Below, in pieces: positions 1 through 8,776 of a stretch of 51,381 bases of DNA; positions within the stretch are counted from its first letter, which is position 1, and each line of letters starts with the position of its first letter. The notes below the pieces were generated by a model that saw only the letters and a list, made by a program, of their open reading frames with translations, had not been told where the DNA came from and searched no databases. A program made the position numbers and the translations under genes. This stretch comes from BS750m-G69 sp964441235 (GTDB taxonomy: Bacteria; Fidelibacterota; UBA2242): positions 1-51,381 of the forward strand of contig CAYTUQ010000024.1 of the NCBI GenBank assembly GCA_964441235.1, read 5' to 3'.

Positions 1-56
1 AATCCTTTCTCTCCTTGCTGCGTACAGGATGCGGCTCAACTCCCGTGCCGTTAGCG
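1..56 (+). other. 3' end of an integron attC site (partial)
   Basis: The window opens inside what looks like an attC recombination site. It ends with the core GTTAGCG at 50-56. The six bases after the G (TTAGCG) are complementary to the CGCTAAC box that opens the next attC at 1150, as expected when one cassette carries both. The left half lies outside the window, so only the right end is supported. Confidence 0.6.
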
Positions 57-77
57 GTATAAAAAGATACACTAATA

Positions 78-1148
78 ATGAAAAAAATTATGACATATAA
101 TTTAGCATTTATGCCGTATGCAAATTTTAATGGAGAATTAAAATTAGGCGGTTATAATATATGGCCTTTTTATAGTAATTTAGAACAAAGAATAAAGGAC
201 AGAATTGTTCGTTCTCAACTAAAAAAATATTTTAAAAGATTTTATGAATATAAATATTATCGAGATAAAGGTGGTAAAGATATTCGGTTAGAATCAATAT
301 ATATAATTACTCCAGAAAATTTTACTATTGGAAAGGACTCAATATCAGATCAACAGAAAAAGGATATTTTTTCTCTAAGTAATATTATAGCATTTTCATC
401 AATATTTGAGACAGGATTAGGTCATCAAACTATTGATGCGTTTGTTGTGTTTTTTCAGAATTTTACTAAAAACCGTGAAGGACTGAGTGTTTGGAATAAA
501 CATTATACAAAATATAATTTATTTAAAATTATGAAACCTATACACGTAGATAGTCCGTTTTTACCGTTTTATAAAACTAAATTATGCGATGTTTTAGCAT
601 ATGGATTACATCTCCGAAGTAGTAATCAGAATTTAAAAAATATTTATCGATCATTAGAATTGTTATTTCACACCATAACATTTGGTGAAATGATAACAAA
701 TGAACATAGATTATTAACTTTATTAATGGCTTTCGAGACATTACTACAATTTGAGAATAAAATAGAGTTTGTTAAATTTCTAGAAAAATACATACATGAT
801 TTAAATCCAATATTGACAACTAGATTAATTAATAGATCTGGAGTTAAACAAATCAAGGTCAAAAAATCTAAAACAAGCTGGTGGGCATATGATTTATATA
901 ATCTAAGAACTCAAATTATTCATGGAGAAGATGCTGATTGGAAAATTACTGAATATGGAGATATTTGGACTAGAATCAAGTTTGCTGGATTATTATTTCG
1001 ACGAATATACAAAAACGTATTGGAAGAAAATAATTTATGGAAAAGTGATTTTATAGAAGGACTTATAGAAGCATTTGATTTTGACTCAGAATTGGTAAAA
1101 ATAATGGATGAATTTAAGGAAATGAATCCAGAATTGTACCCCAAATAA
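78..1148 (+). CDS. Integron cassette protein with Apea-type HEPN domain
   Basis: This 356-aa protein is the only gene of the first cassette. Its stop codon lies two bases before the downstream attC. The C-terminal third contains LRTQIIHGEDADW, an R-x4-H motif typical of Apea-like HEPN domains, which are usually RNases in defence or abortive-infection systems. The N-terminal two thirds are mixed alpha/beta and I do not recognise them. No signal peptide or membrane segment is seen. The gene is very AT-rich compared with the attC sites around it. A defence role is inference from the HEPN motif and the integron setting; the domain call rests on the motif and its C-terminal position. Confidence 0.65.
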   Translation: MKKIMTYNLAFMPYANFNGELKLGGYNIWPFYSNLEQRIKDRIVRSQLKKYFKRFYEYKYYRDKGGKDIRLESIYIITPENFTIGKDSISDQQKKDIFSLSNIIAFSSIFETGLGHQTIDAFVVFFQNFTKNREGLSVWNKHYTKYNLFKIMKPIHVDSPFLPFYKTKLCDVLAYGLHLRSSNQNLKNIYRSLELLFHTITFGEMITNEHRLLTLLMAFETLLQFENKIEFVKFLEKYIHDLNPILTTRLINRSGVKQIKVKKSKTSWWAYDLYNLRTQIIHGEDADWKITEYGDIWTRIKFAGLLFRRIYKNVLEENNLWKSDFIEGLIEAFDFDSELVKIMDEFKEMNPELYPK

Positions 1149-1149
1149 C

Positions 1150-1281
1150 CGCTAACCATTGCGTGCACCTAACAGCCAGAGCTGTTCGATGAATTCAAGA
1201 TTTTGGCATTTTATCAGATTTATGAAAAGAAAAAATGATAGGCATTTTTATCTGGCTGTAGGTGACGCTCGCCCGTTAGGC
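1150..1281 (+). other. attC: Integron attC site (cassette 1)
   Basis: This is a 132-bp imperfect palindrome. It runs from the R'' box CGCTAAC (1150-1156) to the R' core GTTAGGC (1275-1281). The inner arms are GCGTGCACCTAACAGCCAGA and, near the other end, TCTGGCTGTAGGTGACGC. They pair except for single unpaired bases on one arm, the hallmark extrahelical bases of attC. The outer R'' box is complementary to the start of its own cassette at 50-56. Confidence 0.88.
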
Positions 1282-1313
1282 ATATAAATTATAAAGAATC
1301 GAACGAGGTTAAA

Positions 1314-1769
1314 ATGGTGAATTATAATCCAAGACATCTTTCTATCCAGTCTATTGCAGCAGCAGTCGCTATCGCCGTTACTTTCACATCTCTTGGTTAT
1401 TGGGTAGGTAAGCGAACAAATTCACAATATGAAGAAATATCTATGAAAAAATGGATAGGGACTTGGGACACAAATACAGACACCTATAAGAATCTTCGTG
1501 TGGTTTTTCATGAAGAAGATGGGAGAATTATTGGATCTTATAATCACCCTTCATCTAATAAAGTATTGATTGATGGGAAAATAGAGGCCAATGTAGATGG
1601 GTATAGTATAATAGGGAAGTGGACAGAAATGTATGAAGGTAAGAAGTTAGATGGACTCATACATTTTGTATTACTCCCAGATAAAAAATCGTTTCTTGGT
1701 AGTTATACTCGAAGTTGGGAAGGAAATATACAACGATATGTTTGGAGCGGTTTGAAGGTTGCGAATTAG
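1314..1769 (+). CDS. Integron cassette protein: membrane-anchored beta-rich hypothetical
   Basis: A 151-aa protein that fills the second cassette. Residues about 11-30 form one hydrophobic helix (signal anchor). The rest, from about residue 47, is a series of short beta-strand blocks with G-T-W and G-K-W patterns (GTWDTNTDTYKNL, GKWTEMYEGK, GSYTRSWEG). These resemble the small periplasmic domains whose repeated strands read 'GTW...G.Y...G.W'. The predicted topology puts the C-terminal domain outside the cytoplasm. I do not recognise a function. About 100 bp of non-coding sequence separate the stop from the next attC. Confidence 0.6.
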   Translation: MVNYNPRHLSIQSIAAAVAIAVTFTSLGYWVGKRTNSQYEEISMKKWIGTWDTNTDTYKNLRVVFHEEDGRIIGSYNHPSSNKVLIDGKIEANVDGYSIIGKWTEMYEGKKLDGLIHFVLLPDKKSFLGSYTRSWEGNIQRYVWSGLKVAN

Positions 1770-1873
1770 AAAAGGTAAATGGACAGACTACCAGGGCAAA
1801 TTGGAGTCATACCTCGAAAGCAGAAATAAAAAAATAAAGTAATGATAAAAAAAACTGGTGGAGAGAAACTTTT

Positions 1874-2005
1874 GCCTAACCATTGCGTGCACCTAACAGC
1901 CAGAGCTGTTCGATGAATTCAGGATTTTTGGAATCTCATAAGGTTTTTGAAAAGAAAAAATTATGCGCTTACTTATCTGGCTGTAGGTGACGCTCTTCGT
2001 TATAC
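1874..2005 (+). other. attC: Integron attC site (cassette 2)
   Basis: A second 132-bp attC, the same length as the first. It runs from GCCTAAC (1874-1880) to GTTATAC (1999-2005). The R'' box is the exact complement of GTTAGGC at the start of its own cassette (1275-1281). The first 47 bases after the box are almost identical to the first site; the central loop differs. Such uniform attC sites are typical of sedentary chromosomal integrons. Confidence 0.88.
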
Positions 2006-2050
2006 CGTATAAAAAATGAACTCACTTAAAAAATATAAAGGTATATTGGA

Positions 2051-2386
2051 ATGAGATTATTCACATTGAACGATAAGGGTAAAATGTTGCCCTATAAAGA
2101 AATCAAATTTAAAAATGATAATCTTGAAGCCGACTTGGAGTTATTATTAGAAAATAATCCCGAATACTTTTTTGAAAATAGCAAAATATTGATAATCGGT
2201 CGTCAAGTGACAACAAATTTAAATACTTTTATTGATTTGCTAGGAATTGATAAAACCGGTAATACCATCGTAATAGAACTTAAAAGAAATAAAACGCCAA
2301 GAGAGACCGTTGCCCAATTATTGGAATACGCTTCTTTTAGTCTAATTAAACACATAAATCGTATAAGTCTCTTATTTATATGGTAG
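2051..2386 (+). CDS. 3'-truncated NucS/DUF91-like PD-(D/E)XK nuclease in cassette 3
   Basis: The 111-aa frame encodes the core of a NucS-like endonuclease fold: IDLLGIDKTGNTIVIELKR contains the Asp and the E-x-K pair of the PD-(D/E)XK active site, followed by TPRETVAQLLEYAS, typical of the NucS/DUF91 family. After LLEYAS the sequence leaves the family pattern and runs into the left end of an IS1634-type element (near 2370), so the C-terminus is lost and the last residues are IS-derived. The gene starts 46 bp after an attC core, as in the other cassettes. Its own downstream attC is missing. It probably began as a DNA-processing or defence enzyme and is now likely inactive. Confidence 0.65.
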   Translation: MRLFTLNDKGKMLPYKEIKFKNDNLEADLELLLENNPEYFFENSKILIIGRQVTTNLNTFIDLLGIDKTGNTIVIELKRNKTPRETVAQLLEYASFSLIKHINRISLLFIW

Positions 2387-4440
2387 TTAGCATTTTTAAT
2401 TCTTCACCATATATATTTTTCTAAGTTCATAGGATTCTTTATCCCTATCATCCCAAAGTATTTTTTCTGGAGAGGACTTACATTTGTAATTTTAGGCAAT
2501 ATTTTACTTCTATCCTCAGCTTTGGAAAATTTTACTTTATATTTTATCAGCTTACACTTAGATATCTCTTCCAGAGGTTCTGTTACCGATTTACCTCCAA
2601 GGTAATTTATCTCAAATATTCTTTTCAATAACAAAGCTAATATACATATAAAAACGTGAGCTCTTACTCTCACTTCAAGCCAGTGTCTTATAGGTCTAAT
2701 ATCTACAAAATTCTTAAGATCATCAAACAGTATCTCAACTTCTGATAAATTCTTATATGATTCTACCACTTTGCTCATCCCTATATCATTTCTGTTCGTT
2801 AAAAGAACAAATATCCCATCAAGTCTCTCCTCCTTCTTTATATTCCTTGTATTCAGTTTATAACCTACGGCTTCCTGTCTCTCTTTCTCCCTATCTATAT
2901 CAAAATATCTCCTGTATTTACCTTTATATCCCTCAAATATCTTATTTACTGATTTCTCTATTTCATGGATTTTTTTCTTCCTTTTACTTCCTGAAAATAA
3001 ATTGTCCAGTTCTCCAGATAACCTTTCAATGTATTCAGCCCTTCTCTTATGATCAATTGCTCTCCTTTGCTCATTGAGACATATAATATATCTTAATTCA
3101 TTCTCAAACTTTCCAACATACCTTTTTACTACATTGAATATCTTCCGGCAGATTTTAGAATCGAACCCCTCAGATATTTCCTTTTCCGAAAAGGAATCTT
3201 CGATCAAAATAGTCTTAAAATTACGATATTCTATCTCATCTTTATTGGTAAGCGCTTTTATCTTTTCCTCTAATATACTGACTCTTTCATCCCGAAACTT
3301 CAGGACTGATACACCACTTTCCTTTCCCATAGGGGATCCTTCGGATAATACCTCTTTTATTTTCCATATTAAAAAATCTTTTATTTTAACTCTCTTCTCT
3401 CTAATCTTTAATCCCTTATATTCTTCATAATGCTCTTTATCTTTGTCACCTTCTAAAAAAATCATCTGACATATCTCATCCTGACGAGTTTTTACACCCA
3501 TTATATAATCGAAGCCCTGTCCTAATATCATATCCAGGTTCAATTTTGTTATCATACCACGATCACCTACAAAAACTGTCTCATCAATATTGTATTCTGA
3601 CTTTAAATTACTTACTACTTCCTCTACCGTAGTCTCGTCTTTGGTATTTCCGGTAAAAACATAGTGTTTCAGAGGATAACCTTCGTAAGAGGTTACAACT
3701 CCTATAATTATCTGTTCTTTATCTCCCCTATTATCTCTACTATAACCATTTGCTCCTAATGGACAGTTCTCTGAATAGAAAAAACTTGAGGTGATATCAT
3801 AAAAAGTCAGTTTAACATTTATGCTGAATAAGTTCCTTAGCTTACCAAATATGGCTAACTCAAGCCTATCTTTTATCTTTAATAAATAATCCATACTCCT
3901 ATAAAAATAGGTTACATTGCGGGAAAGTTGTGAATAACCTTTCATCTCTTTGTAACATGTCGTCTCTATCCATCTTGTAATACCAAGTTTGCTTAAAGGA
4001 TTAATACACCTATTGATGATCATCATCTCTATGTATTTCTCAACCTCAAATAAAATTCGTTTATTCCTCAATCTTATTTGACTTTTGATCATCTTGGATA
4101 ATTCTAAATTGTCATAGACCTTCTTCCAAAATATTATACTGCCATGATCTAAAGATTCTATTATCTCTACATCTTCACTTAATGAATATTCTTCCATCCT
4201 AAAAATCGTTATCAATCCATCTATCAAGTTGCTAAGGTCTTGTGGTTTTAACCTTTTGACATTCCCCAAATTAGCAATATTTTTGGTGGTAGAACCTTTC
4301 CCTTTTTTATATACAGATTGGCTAACAACAAGATATTCATAGGTAGTACCATTTTTTTTGTTATTTCTAACTATTCTAGGAAACATTTTAGATTTATCTC
4401 CTTTTTAAATTCATCACCCTAACTATTATAAGAATAATAA
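2369..4440 (-). mobile_element. IS1634-type insertion sequence in the cassette array
   Basis: The element holds one transposase gene on the minus strand. Its ends carry imperfect inverted repeats: CTTATTTATATGGTAGTTAG on the left (about 2371-2390) pairs with the complement of the right end (about 4420-4440), which reads ATTATTCTTATAATAGTTAG. I could not define a target-site duplication, so the outer limits are good to about 5-10 bp. It interrupts the NucS-like cassette gene and probably removed the remaining array. Confidence 0.7.
2404..4386 (-). CDS. IS1634 family transposase
   Basis: A full-length 660-aa transposase of the IS4-like/IS1634 group. The N-terminus has the family pattern (YEYLVVSQSVY..KGKGSTTKNIANLG). 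The DDE residues can be followed: the first Asp in LTFYDITSSFF, the second in VFVGDRGM, and the Glu in SYKNLSEVEILFDDLKN with the Y-(2)-R/K-E-like arrangement of this superfamily. No frameshift is visible, so the copy may still be active. It is transcribed against the cassette genes. Confidence 0.9.
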   Translation of the reverse strand: MFPRIVRNNKKNGTTYEYLVVSQSVYKKGKGSTTKNIANLGNVKRLKPQDLSNLIDGLITIFRMEEYSLSEDVEIIESLDHGSIIFWKKVYDNLELSKMIKSQIRLRNKRILFEVEKYIEMMIINRCINPLSKLGITRWIETTCYKEMKGYSQLSRNVTYFYRSMDYLLKIKDRLELAIFGKLRNLFSINVKLTFYDITSSFFYSENCPLGANGYSRDNRGDKEQIIIGVVTSYEGYPLKHYVFTGNTKDETTVEEVVSNLKSEYNIDETVFVGDRGMITKLNLDMILGQGFDYIMGVKTRQDEICQMIFLEGDKDKEHYEEYKGLKIREKRVKIKDFLIWKIKEVLSEGSPMGKESGVSVLKFRDERVSILEEKIKALTNKDEIEYRNFKTILIEDSFSEKEISEGFDSKICRKIFNVVKRYVGKFENELRYIICLNEQRRAIDHKRRAEYIERLSGELDNLFSGSKRKKKIHEIEKSVNKIFEGYKGKYRRYFDIDREKERQEAVGYKLNTRNIKKEERLDGIFVLLTNRNDIGMSKVVESYKNLSEVEILFDDLKNFVDIRPIRHWLEVRVRAHVFICILALLLKRIFEINYLGGKSVTEPLEEISKCKLIKYKVKFSKAEDRSKILPKITNVSPLQKKYFGMIGIKNPMNLEKYIW

Positions 4441-4600
4441 TACTGATTGTCAAGAGATAAATATAATAAATTGAGTATTAAAGTAATATTTTCTGCACCA
4501 TGTCTAATTCAGCTATATAAAAATATAAGTCCAATAATATCAAGAACTTACAGAAATTAGAACTGTCGAAAACAGCCTTTTTTAGGTTCTAACTGTTTAA

Positions 4601-5146
4601 TTTGATTCTAAACACGGCAGACTATCCCCTGACGAGTATGATGTTATACGTCAACATCCGATACATGGGTACGAAATTGTCAAACATTTGAAAGATGATT
4701 ATCCATATTTACTTAATGCTGTTTATCAAGAGCAAGAACGAGAAGACGGCTCTGGATATCCACAGGGACTGAAAGGCGATAAAATATGTGAATTTGCAAA
4801 AATTATAGGTACTGCGGATATATTTGAAGCTTTAGTGCATAGGAGAACCTATCGTGAAGGTTTTATAACCTATTATGCTATTCAAAACATTCTAGAAACT
4901 AAATCCCATCAATTCAGCGCCAAAATGATAAGATCATTGATAAGTGTAATTTCAATGTTTCCTTTGGGAAGCCTGGTCGAATTGAATACAGGTGAAATTG
5001 CCAGAGTCGTCGTCACAAATAGAAATAGACCAGTCAGACCTATTGTTGAAATAAGTGAAGATTTAGAAGGTCGTAAATTGGATCCGCCAAATAGGGTAAA
5101 TCTTGAAAAAGAGCCCCTGATTTATATAACAAAACCAATCATTTAA
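4601..5146 (+). pseudogene. 5'-truncated HD-GYP domain protein relic
   Basis: The frame opens after a stop at 4598 and at once reads the middle of an HD-GYP domain: GRLSPDEYDVIRQHPIHGYEIV, then EREDGSGYPQGLKGD and ADIFEALVHRRTYRE. The N-terminal half of the domain, with the catalytic HD pair, is missing, so c-di-GMP phosphodiesterase activity is not expected. A start such as the TTG at 4688 lies inside the domain and gives a 152-aa product. The C-terminal 60 residues are a small beta-rich tail seen in some HD-GYP proteins. Loss of the 5' end next to the IS suggests a deletion that came with IS insertion. Confidence 0.75.
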
Positions 5147-5180
5147 TAATACAATCAAATAAAATTTCTTCAGCTATAAA

Positions 5181-7250
5181 TTAAAATCTACTTCTTTTAA
5201 GAATTATAATCACAATATCGTCTTGTACCAAATCGCTTTTAAAAACTTTATTTTTATACTCTGATAAAAACTTTTTAAACTTCTTAATATCCATATAAGC
5301 TTTTCTCATAAATATTCGGCTGAGATTATCTTTATTTAATTCTTTTGCACTTAAATTAAACAAAAGAACAATATCTGATTGATTAATATTTACAGTTACT
5401 TCTTCAGGCTCACTAATGTTCAAAACACCAAAATTTTTTATATTAATCTCAAAAAATCGGGTATCTTTAGATACAGAATTATAATGCACCACTGAATATT
5501 TACCAATACCAGTTATTGACATCCTCCCGGTGCCAATATCAACTATACTTAAAGAAAAATTCATTAATATATTTTCGAACGACATTTCGCTGAATATGTG
5601 AGATGTCCTTTCTAGTATTTCCGATGGACTTTTTTCTATTTTAAATACCGTATTAGCAATGCTCTTTATTTCTGACAAGCAAAATGCACTTTCTATAGAA
5701 TTTCTTTGGATACTGGCAGTAATAGTTCCTAAATGACCAAAGCCGTCATCAAAAAAATCCCACCACGTTCTGGTATGCCCTTCTCTCTGAAACTCAAGTA
5801 CATCTATTTGATAATCTTTTATCTCAGGTATTTTCCCGGGAAATAATTTCTGACATATTTCATTAAAAGAGTTTAATTCCCATTTTCTCTTCTCATTTTC
5901 CAATGAGTTTTGGATAAATCTTGAATTTTCAAGTACTATATTTATCTGAAATATATAAGTCTTAAGCATGTTTAAATCATCCTGACTAAAAGCATAGTTT
6001 CCATTCTTACCAGCATAAAGAATTCCACTAACCCTGTTTTCTTTGATTAACGGCACTGCCAAAATTGATCTCCAGGGCATTCCCATCAACTTCATATAAA
6101 TAGTCCTATCATCTTTAAACACATCATTGACAATTATTGGACTCTTAGATGCAATAATCAATCTGGTCAAATCATTTTTAACTTCGAGAGCCATATTTCT
6201 ACTTAGCGAATCTGGTAAATTTACAGATGAAGTAATTTTTGTACTTTTCCCTTTATTATCAATTAATTCAAACCAACATGCATCCGAACTCGTAGATTCC
6301 ATAGCATACCGCATTATCGAATCAATTGACTGATTTATATTTTGTTTTGAGTCTATTATTTGGCTTACTTCTCTGAAAGAAATTATCTCTTTTGTTACTC
6401 TATCATAAAAATTGGCTGTTGGTAAGCGAAATAATATACCAATAAAAGAAAAAGTTGTATAAACGATAATAAAACCCATTGAGGAAATAGTAAATCCTTT
6501 TACCGTTATGCTATATGCATAAACAGGGACAATAAGACGAGATAAATATATATAAATGCATATAGGCAATATTATCAACATAATAATAAAAGCAGTAATT
6601 TTTTCATTCTTATTCAAAACATCAATCCATGATCTTCTGTATGAATTAAAAATAAAAAGTCCTCCCATAATTATAATAACAGCCCGGGAATACCAATTTA
6701 AATCTATATAAAAAGGCTTTGCCGGTTGGAATGAATACCTGTTTTCAAAAAAATTAAGAGCAACTGTAATAATAAGAATAGCAGAAATTAAAGCATGGAA
6801 ACCTAATATTGCATATCGGGTTGGATTATAAAATATCAATTCTTTCATATTAAAAAGTAACAACATTAAAGCAATTACTACACATATAGCACAAACAGTA
6901 GATACAATATTCCATATAAGAGGAAATTCTGCTAAAAACGGATTATTATCCCAAATAACCAAATACTTTTTTAACACCAACTGCGGAAGAAAAAGCAATA
7001 ATATCATAAAAACGATTCCAGCACCAAGAAACCACAAATTTTGCTTTAAAGATAGATTAAACTTCCTGAATATTTTTTTAATAATTGGGTAAAGACAGAG
7101 AAAAGCCAAAACAATGGCTATTTCTCGCTCATAACGGTAAATTCTTATAAATGACGGAACATAATAGAATACTGTATCAACAAATAGAATAAAAATAAAT
7201 ATAGCAACTGAAATAAAAATCAAAAATGGTGTCTTTAGGTAATCTTTCAT
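5181..7250 (-). CDS. Membrane GAF-PP2C (SpoIIE/RsbU-like) signalling protein
   Basis: A 689-aa protein. About eight hydrophobic helices fill residues 8-275. A GAF-type sensor domain follows (about 300-440; DACWFELIDNKGK, WRSILAVPLIKENRVSGILYAGK). The C-terminus (about 460-689) aligns with RsbU-type PP2C phosphatases: WWDFFDDGFGHLGTITA sits where D-x-x-G metal ligands and 'DVSGKG' normally lie, and it ends with the family's VQDDIVIIILKR. The metal-binding DVSGKG block is replaced by an unrelated stretch (TASIQRNS), so catalysis may be lost or altered. A partner-switching or stress-signalling role is inference. It is a single gene, on the opposite strand from the relic before it. Confidence 0.75.
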   Translation of the reverse strand: MKDYLKTPFLIFISVAIFIFILFVDTVFYYVPSFIRIYRYEREIAIVLAFLCLYPIIKKIFRKFNLSLKQNLWFLGAGIVFMILLLFLPQLVLKKYLVIWDNNPFLAEFPLIWNIVSTVCAICVVIALMLLLFNMKELIFYNPTRYAILGFHALISAILIITVALNFFENRYSFQPAKPFYIDLNWYSRAVIIIMGGLFIFNSYRRSWIDVLNKNEKITAFIIMLIILPICIYIYLSRLIVPVYAYSITVKGFTISSMGFIIVYTTFSFIGILFRLPTANFYDRVTKEIISFREVSQIIDSKQNINQSIDSIMRYAMESTSSDACWFELIDNKGKSTKITSSVNLPDSLSRNMALEVKNDLTRLIIASKSPIIVNDVFKDDRTIYMKLMGMPWRSILAVPLIKENRVSGILYAGKNGNYAFSQDDLNMLKTYIFQINIVLENSRFIQNSLENEKRKWELNSFNEICQKLFPGKIPEIKDYQIDVLEFQREGHTRTWWDFFDDGFGHLGTITASIQRNSIESAFCLSEIKSIANTVFKIEKSPSEILERTSHIFSEMSFENILMNFSLSIVDIGTGRMSITGIGKYSVVHYNSVSKDTRFFEINIKNFGVLNISEPEEVTVNINQSDIVLLFNLSAKELNKDNLSRIFMRKAYMDIKKFKKFLSEYKNKVFKSDLVQDDIVIIILKRSRF

Positions 7251-7376
7251 CAGATTTCTACAGGCATTTTTTATATATAAACAAAAATAATATTAACCCT
7301 GTATATAAAAAAACCACTATGAGAAAAGGATTATTTTAAGATAGAAAAATTATTAACTGATTAACTATTGCTGCTT

Positions 7377-7727
7377 TTAAAGTATATTGTTTTCAGAATC
7401 AAGTCTAATAATAGTTGGCTTCCAATTGCTTAATTCATCAGCATCAACCATTGCATAAGACAAAATTATTAAAACATCGCCTTTTTGAGCAAGCCTGGAG
7501 GCTGCTCCATTCAAACATATATCTCTTCCTCCTGGTTCACCCTCTATAACATAAGTCTCGAATCTTGCACCATTATTTTTATTCAAGACATGAACCAATT
7601 CAAACGGAAAAAGATTCGCTGAATTCATCAATTCTTTGTCAATCGTAATACTTCCTTCATATTCTAATTCAGTTTCTGTAACTATAGCATTATGAATTTT
7701 AGATTTAAGCATTAATATTTTACTCAT
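7377..7727 (-). CDS. panD: Aspartate 1-decarboxylase precursor
   Basis: PanD makes beta-alanine for pantothenate and CoA. The protein has LKSKIHNAIVTETELEYEGSITID near the N-terminus; self-cleavage between Gly and Ser of YEGS creates the pyruvoyl group. CLNGAASRLAQKGDVLIILSYA and the C-terminal W-K-P block match the family. I start at 7727 (MSKILMLKSK, 116 aa) because AAAGGA lies about nine bases upstream and the family begins here; an upstream ATG at 7751 adds eight extra residues. No other pan gene is nearby. Confidence 0.93.
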   Translation of the reverse strand: MSKILMLKSKIHNAIVTETELEYEGSITIDKELMNSANLFPFELVHVLNKNNGARFETYVIEGEPGGRDICLNGAASRLAQKGDVLIILSYAMVDADELSNWKPTIIRLDSENNIL

Positions 7728-7989
7728 TTCTCCATATCCTTTATTTTTCAAATAAATTTATTACTAAAAGCTACAAACTTCAAATAATCACCCACGTAAG
7801 ATAAATTATTTCTATTGACTAATCCAATTAAAAAAACCAAATCCTATTTTACCCTGCTATACATGGCAATAACAACAGATTGCATTATCACCTTCATCGA
7901 ACCATTTTAATTCAATATAATGTTCTCTCTCCATAAAATTTGGATATTTTAATATTTATTATAAATTAAAGCAGATAGTTATGACTTAG

Positions 7990-8607
7990 ATGGGAAATAC
8001 TCTTATTGAAATTATTTTTATGGAAACTTTAATTCAAATTGATACTACTTTATTTTTTTTCTTAAATAAAACCATTTCAAACTTCCTATTTGATTGGTTT
8101 ATGCCAATTATAACTAATCAGTGGATATGGGCTTTACCCATTTTAATTGTCTTGCTTGGAATGCTAATTTTGGGAAATAAGAAGGCACGAATTGTTTCCA
8201 TTATTCTCATACTATCTGTAAGTTCTTCAGATTTGATATGCGCCAGAGTCATAAAGCCATCGGTTAAACGCTTAAGACCTTCTCACAGTCTTCCAAAGGT
8301 CTGCCGAGAAAATGTACGTCTTTTAGTAAAAAAAGGCGGAAAATACGGGTTTCCATCAAATCACGCAGCAAACATCACCACGGCAATGGCAGTGTTAATG
8401 TTTTTTTATCGCAGGTTCAAATATATATTTATTTCTTTGGCAGCTGTAGTCTCTTTTAGCAGAATTTATGTTGGAGTTCATTATCCAATAGATGTTATTG
8501 CAGGAGTTTTTATAGGGATATTATTGGCATTCCTATGGATAACAATATGGATTACTATTTCCAATCGAGCAATGAAAAAAGGTAAATATTATTTATCTAC
8601 TGAATAA
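7990..8607 (+). CDS. PAP2 superfamily membrane phosphatase
   Basis: A 205-aa integral membrane protein with the three PAP2 phosphatase signatures: K-x6-RP (KPSVKRLRPS), PSNH (YGFPSNHAAN, where His replaces the more usual Gly-His), and SR-x5-H-x3-D (SRIYVGVHYPIDV). Five to six hydrophobic helices surround them. Family members dephosphorylate undecaprenyl pyrophosphate, phosphatidylglycerol phosphate or lipid A on the outer face of the inner membrane; the substrate cannot be fixed here. The Met at 8020 is an alternative start; neither has a strong ribosome binding site. Confidence 0.88.
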   Translation: MGNTLIEIIFMETLIQIDTTLFFFLNKTISNFLFDWFMPIITNQWIWALPILIVLLGMLILGNKKARIVSIILILSVSSSDLICARVIKPSVKRLRPSHSLPKVCRENVRLLVKKGGKYGFPSNHAANITTAMAVLMFFYRRFKYIFISLAAVVSFSRIYVGVHYPIDVIAGVFIGILLAFLWITIWITISNRAMKKGKYYLSTE

Positions 8608-8701
8608 CCCTTCTACTTTAATGATATAAACACTATAAAATGTTGAGTTTGATGTGGCAGCAAAACATCACAGAAAGAAAAAATTCCGAGTTACACAGAG
8701 A

Positions 8702-8776
8702 ATGAAAACAGGAGTATATGTCTTAATAGCTGGAATTGTCTTTTATATAATGCTCTATTTCCTCTGGGGATGTTAA
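8702..8776 (+). CDS. Possible 24-aa single-helix membrane peptide
   Basis: A short frame starting at ATG 8702 encodes MKTGVYVLIAGIVFYIMLYF plus four residues: one clean hydrophobic helix with a basic N-terminus. It ends in the 3' end of the convergent methyltransferase gene. There is no strong ribosome binding site (ACAGAG upstream). It looks like a small membrane protein but may be chance. Confidence 0.25.
   Translation: MKTGVYVLIAGIVFYIMLYFLWGC

Noticed and set aside
4641..4650. GTTATAC at 4642 as the lost attC core of cassette 3.
   Set aside because: It lies inside the coding frame of the HD-GYP relic (DVIRQHP) with no palindrome around it.
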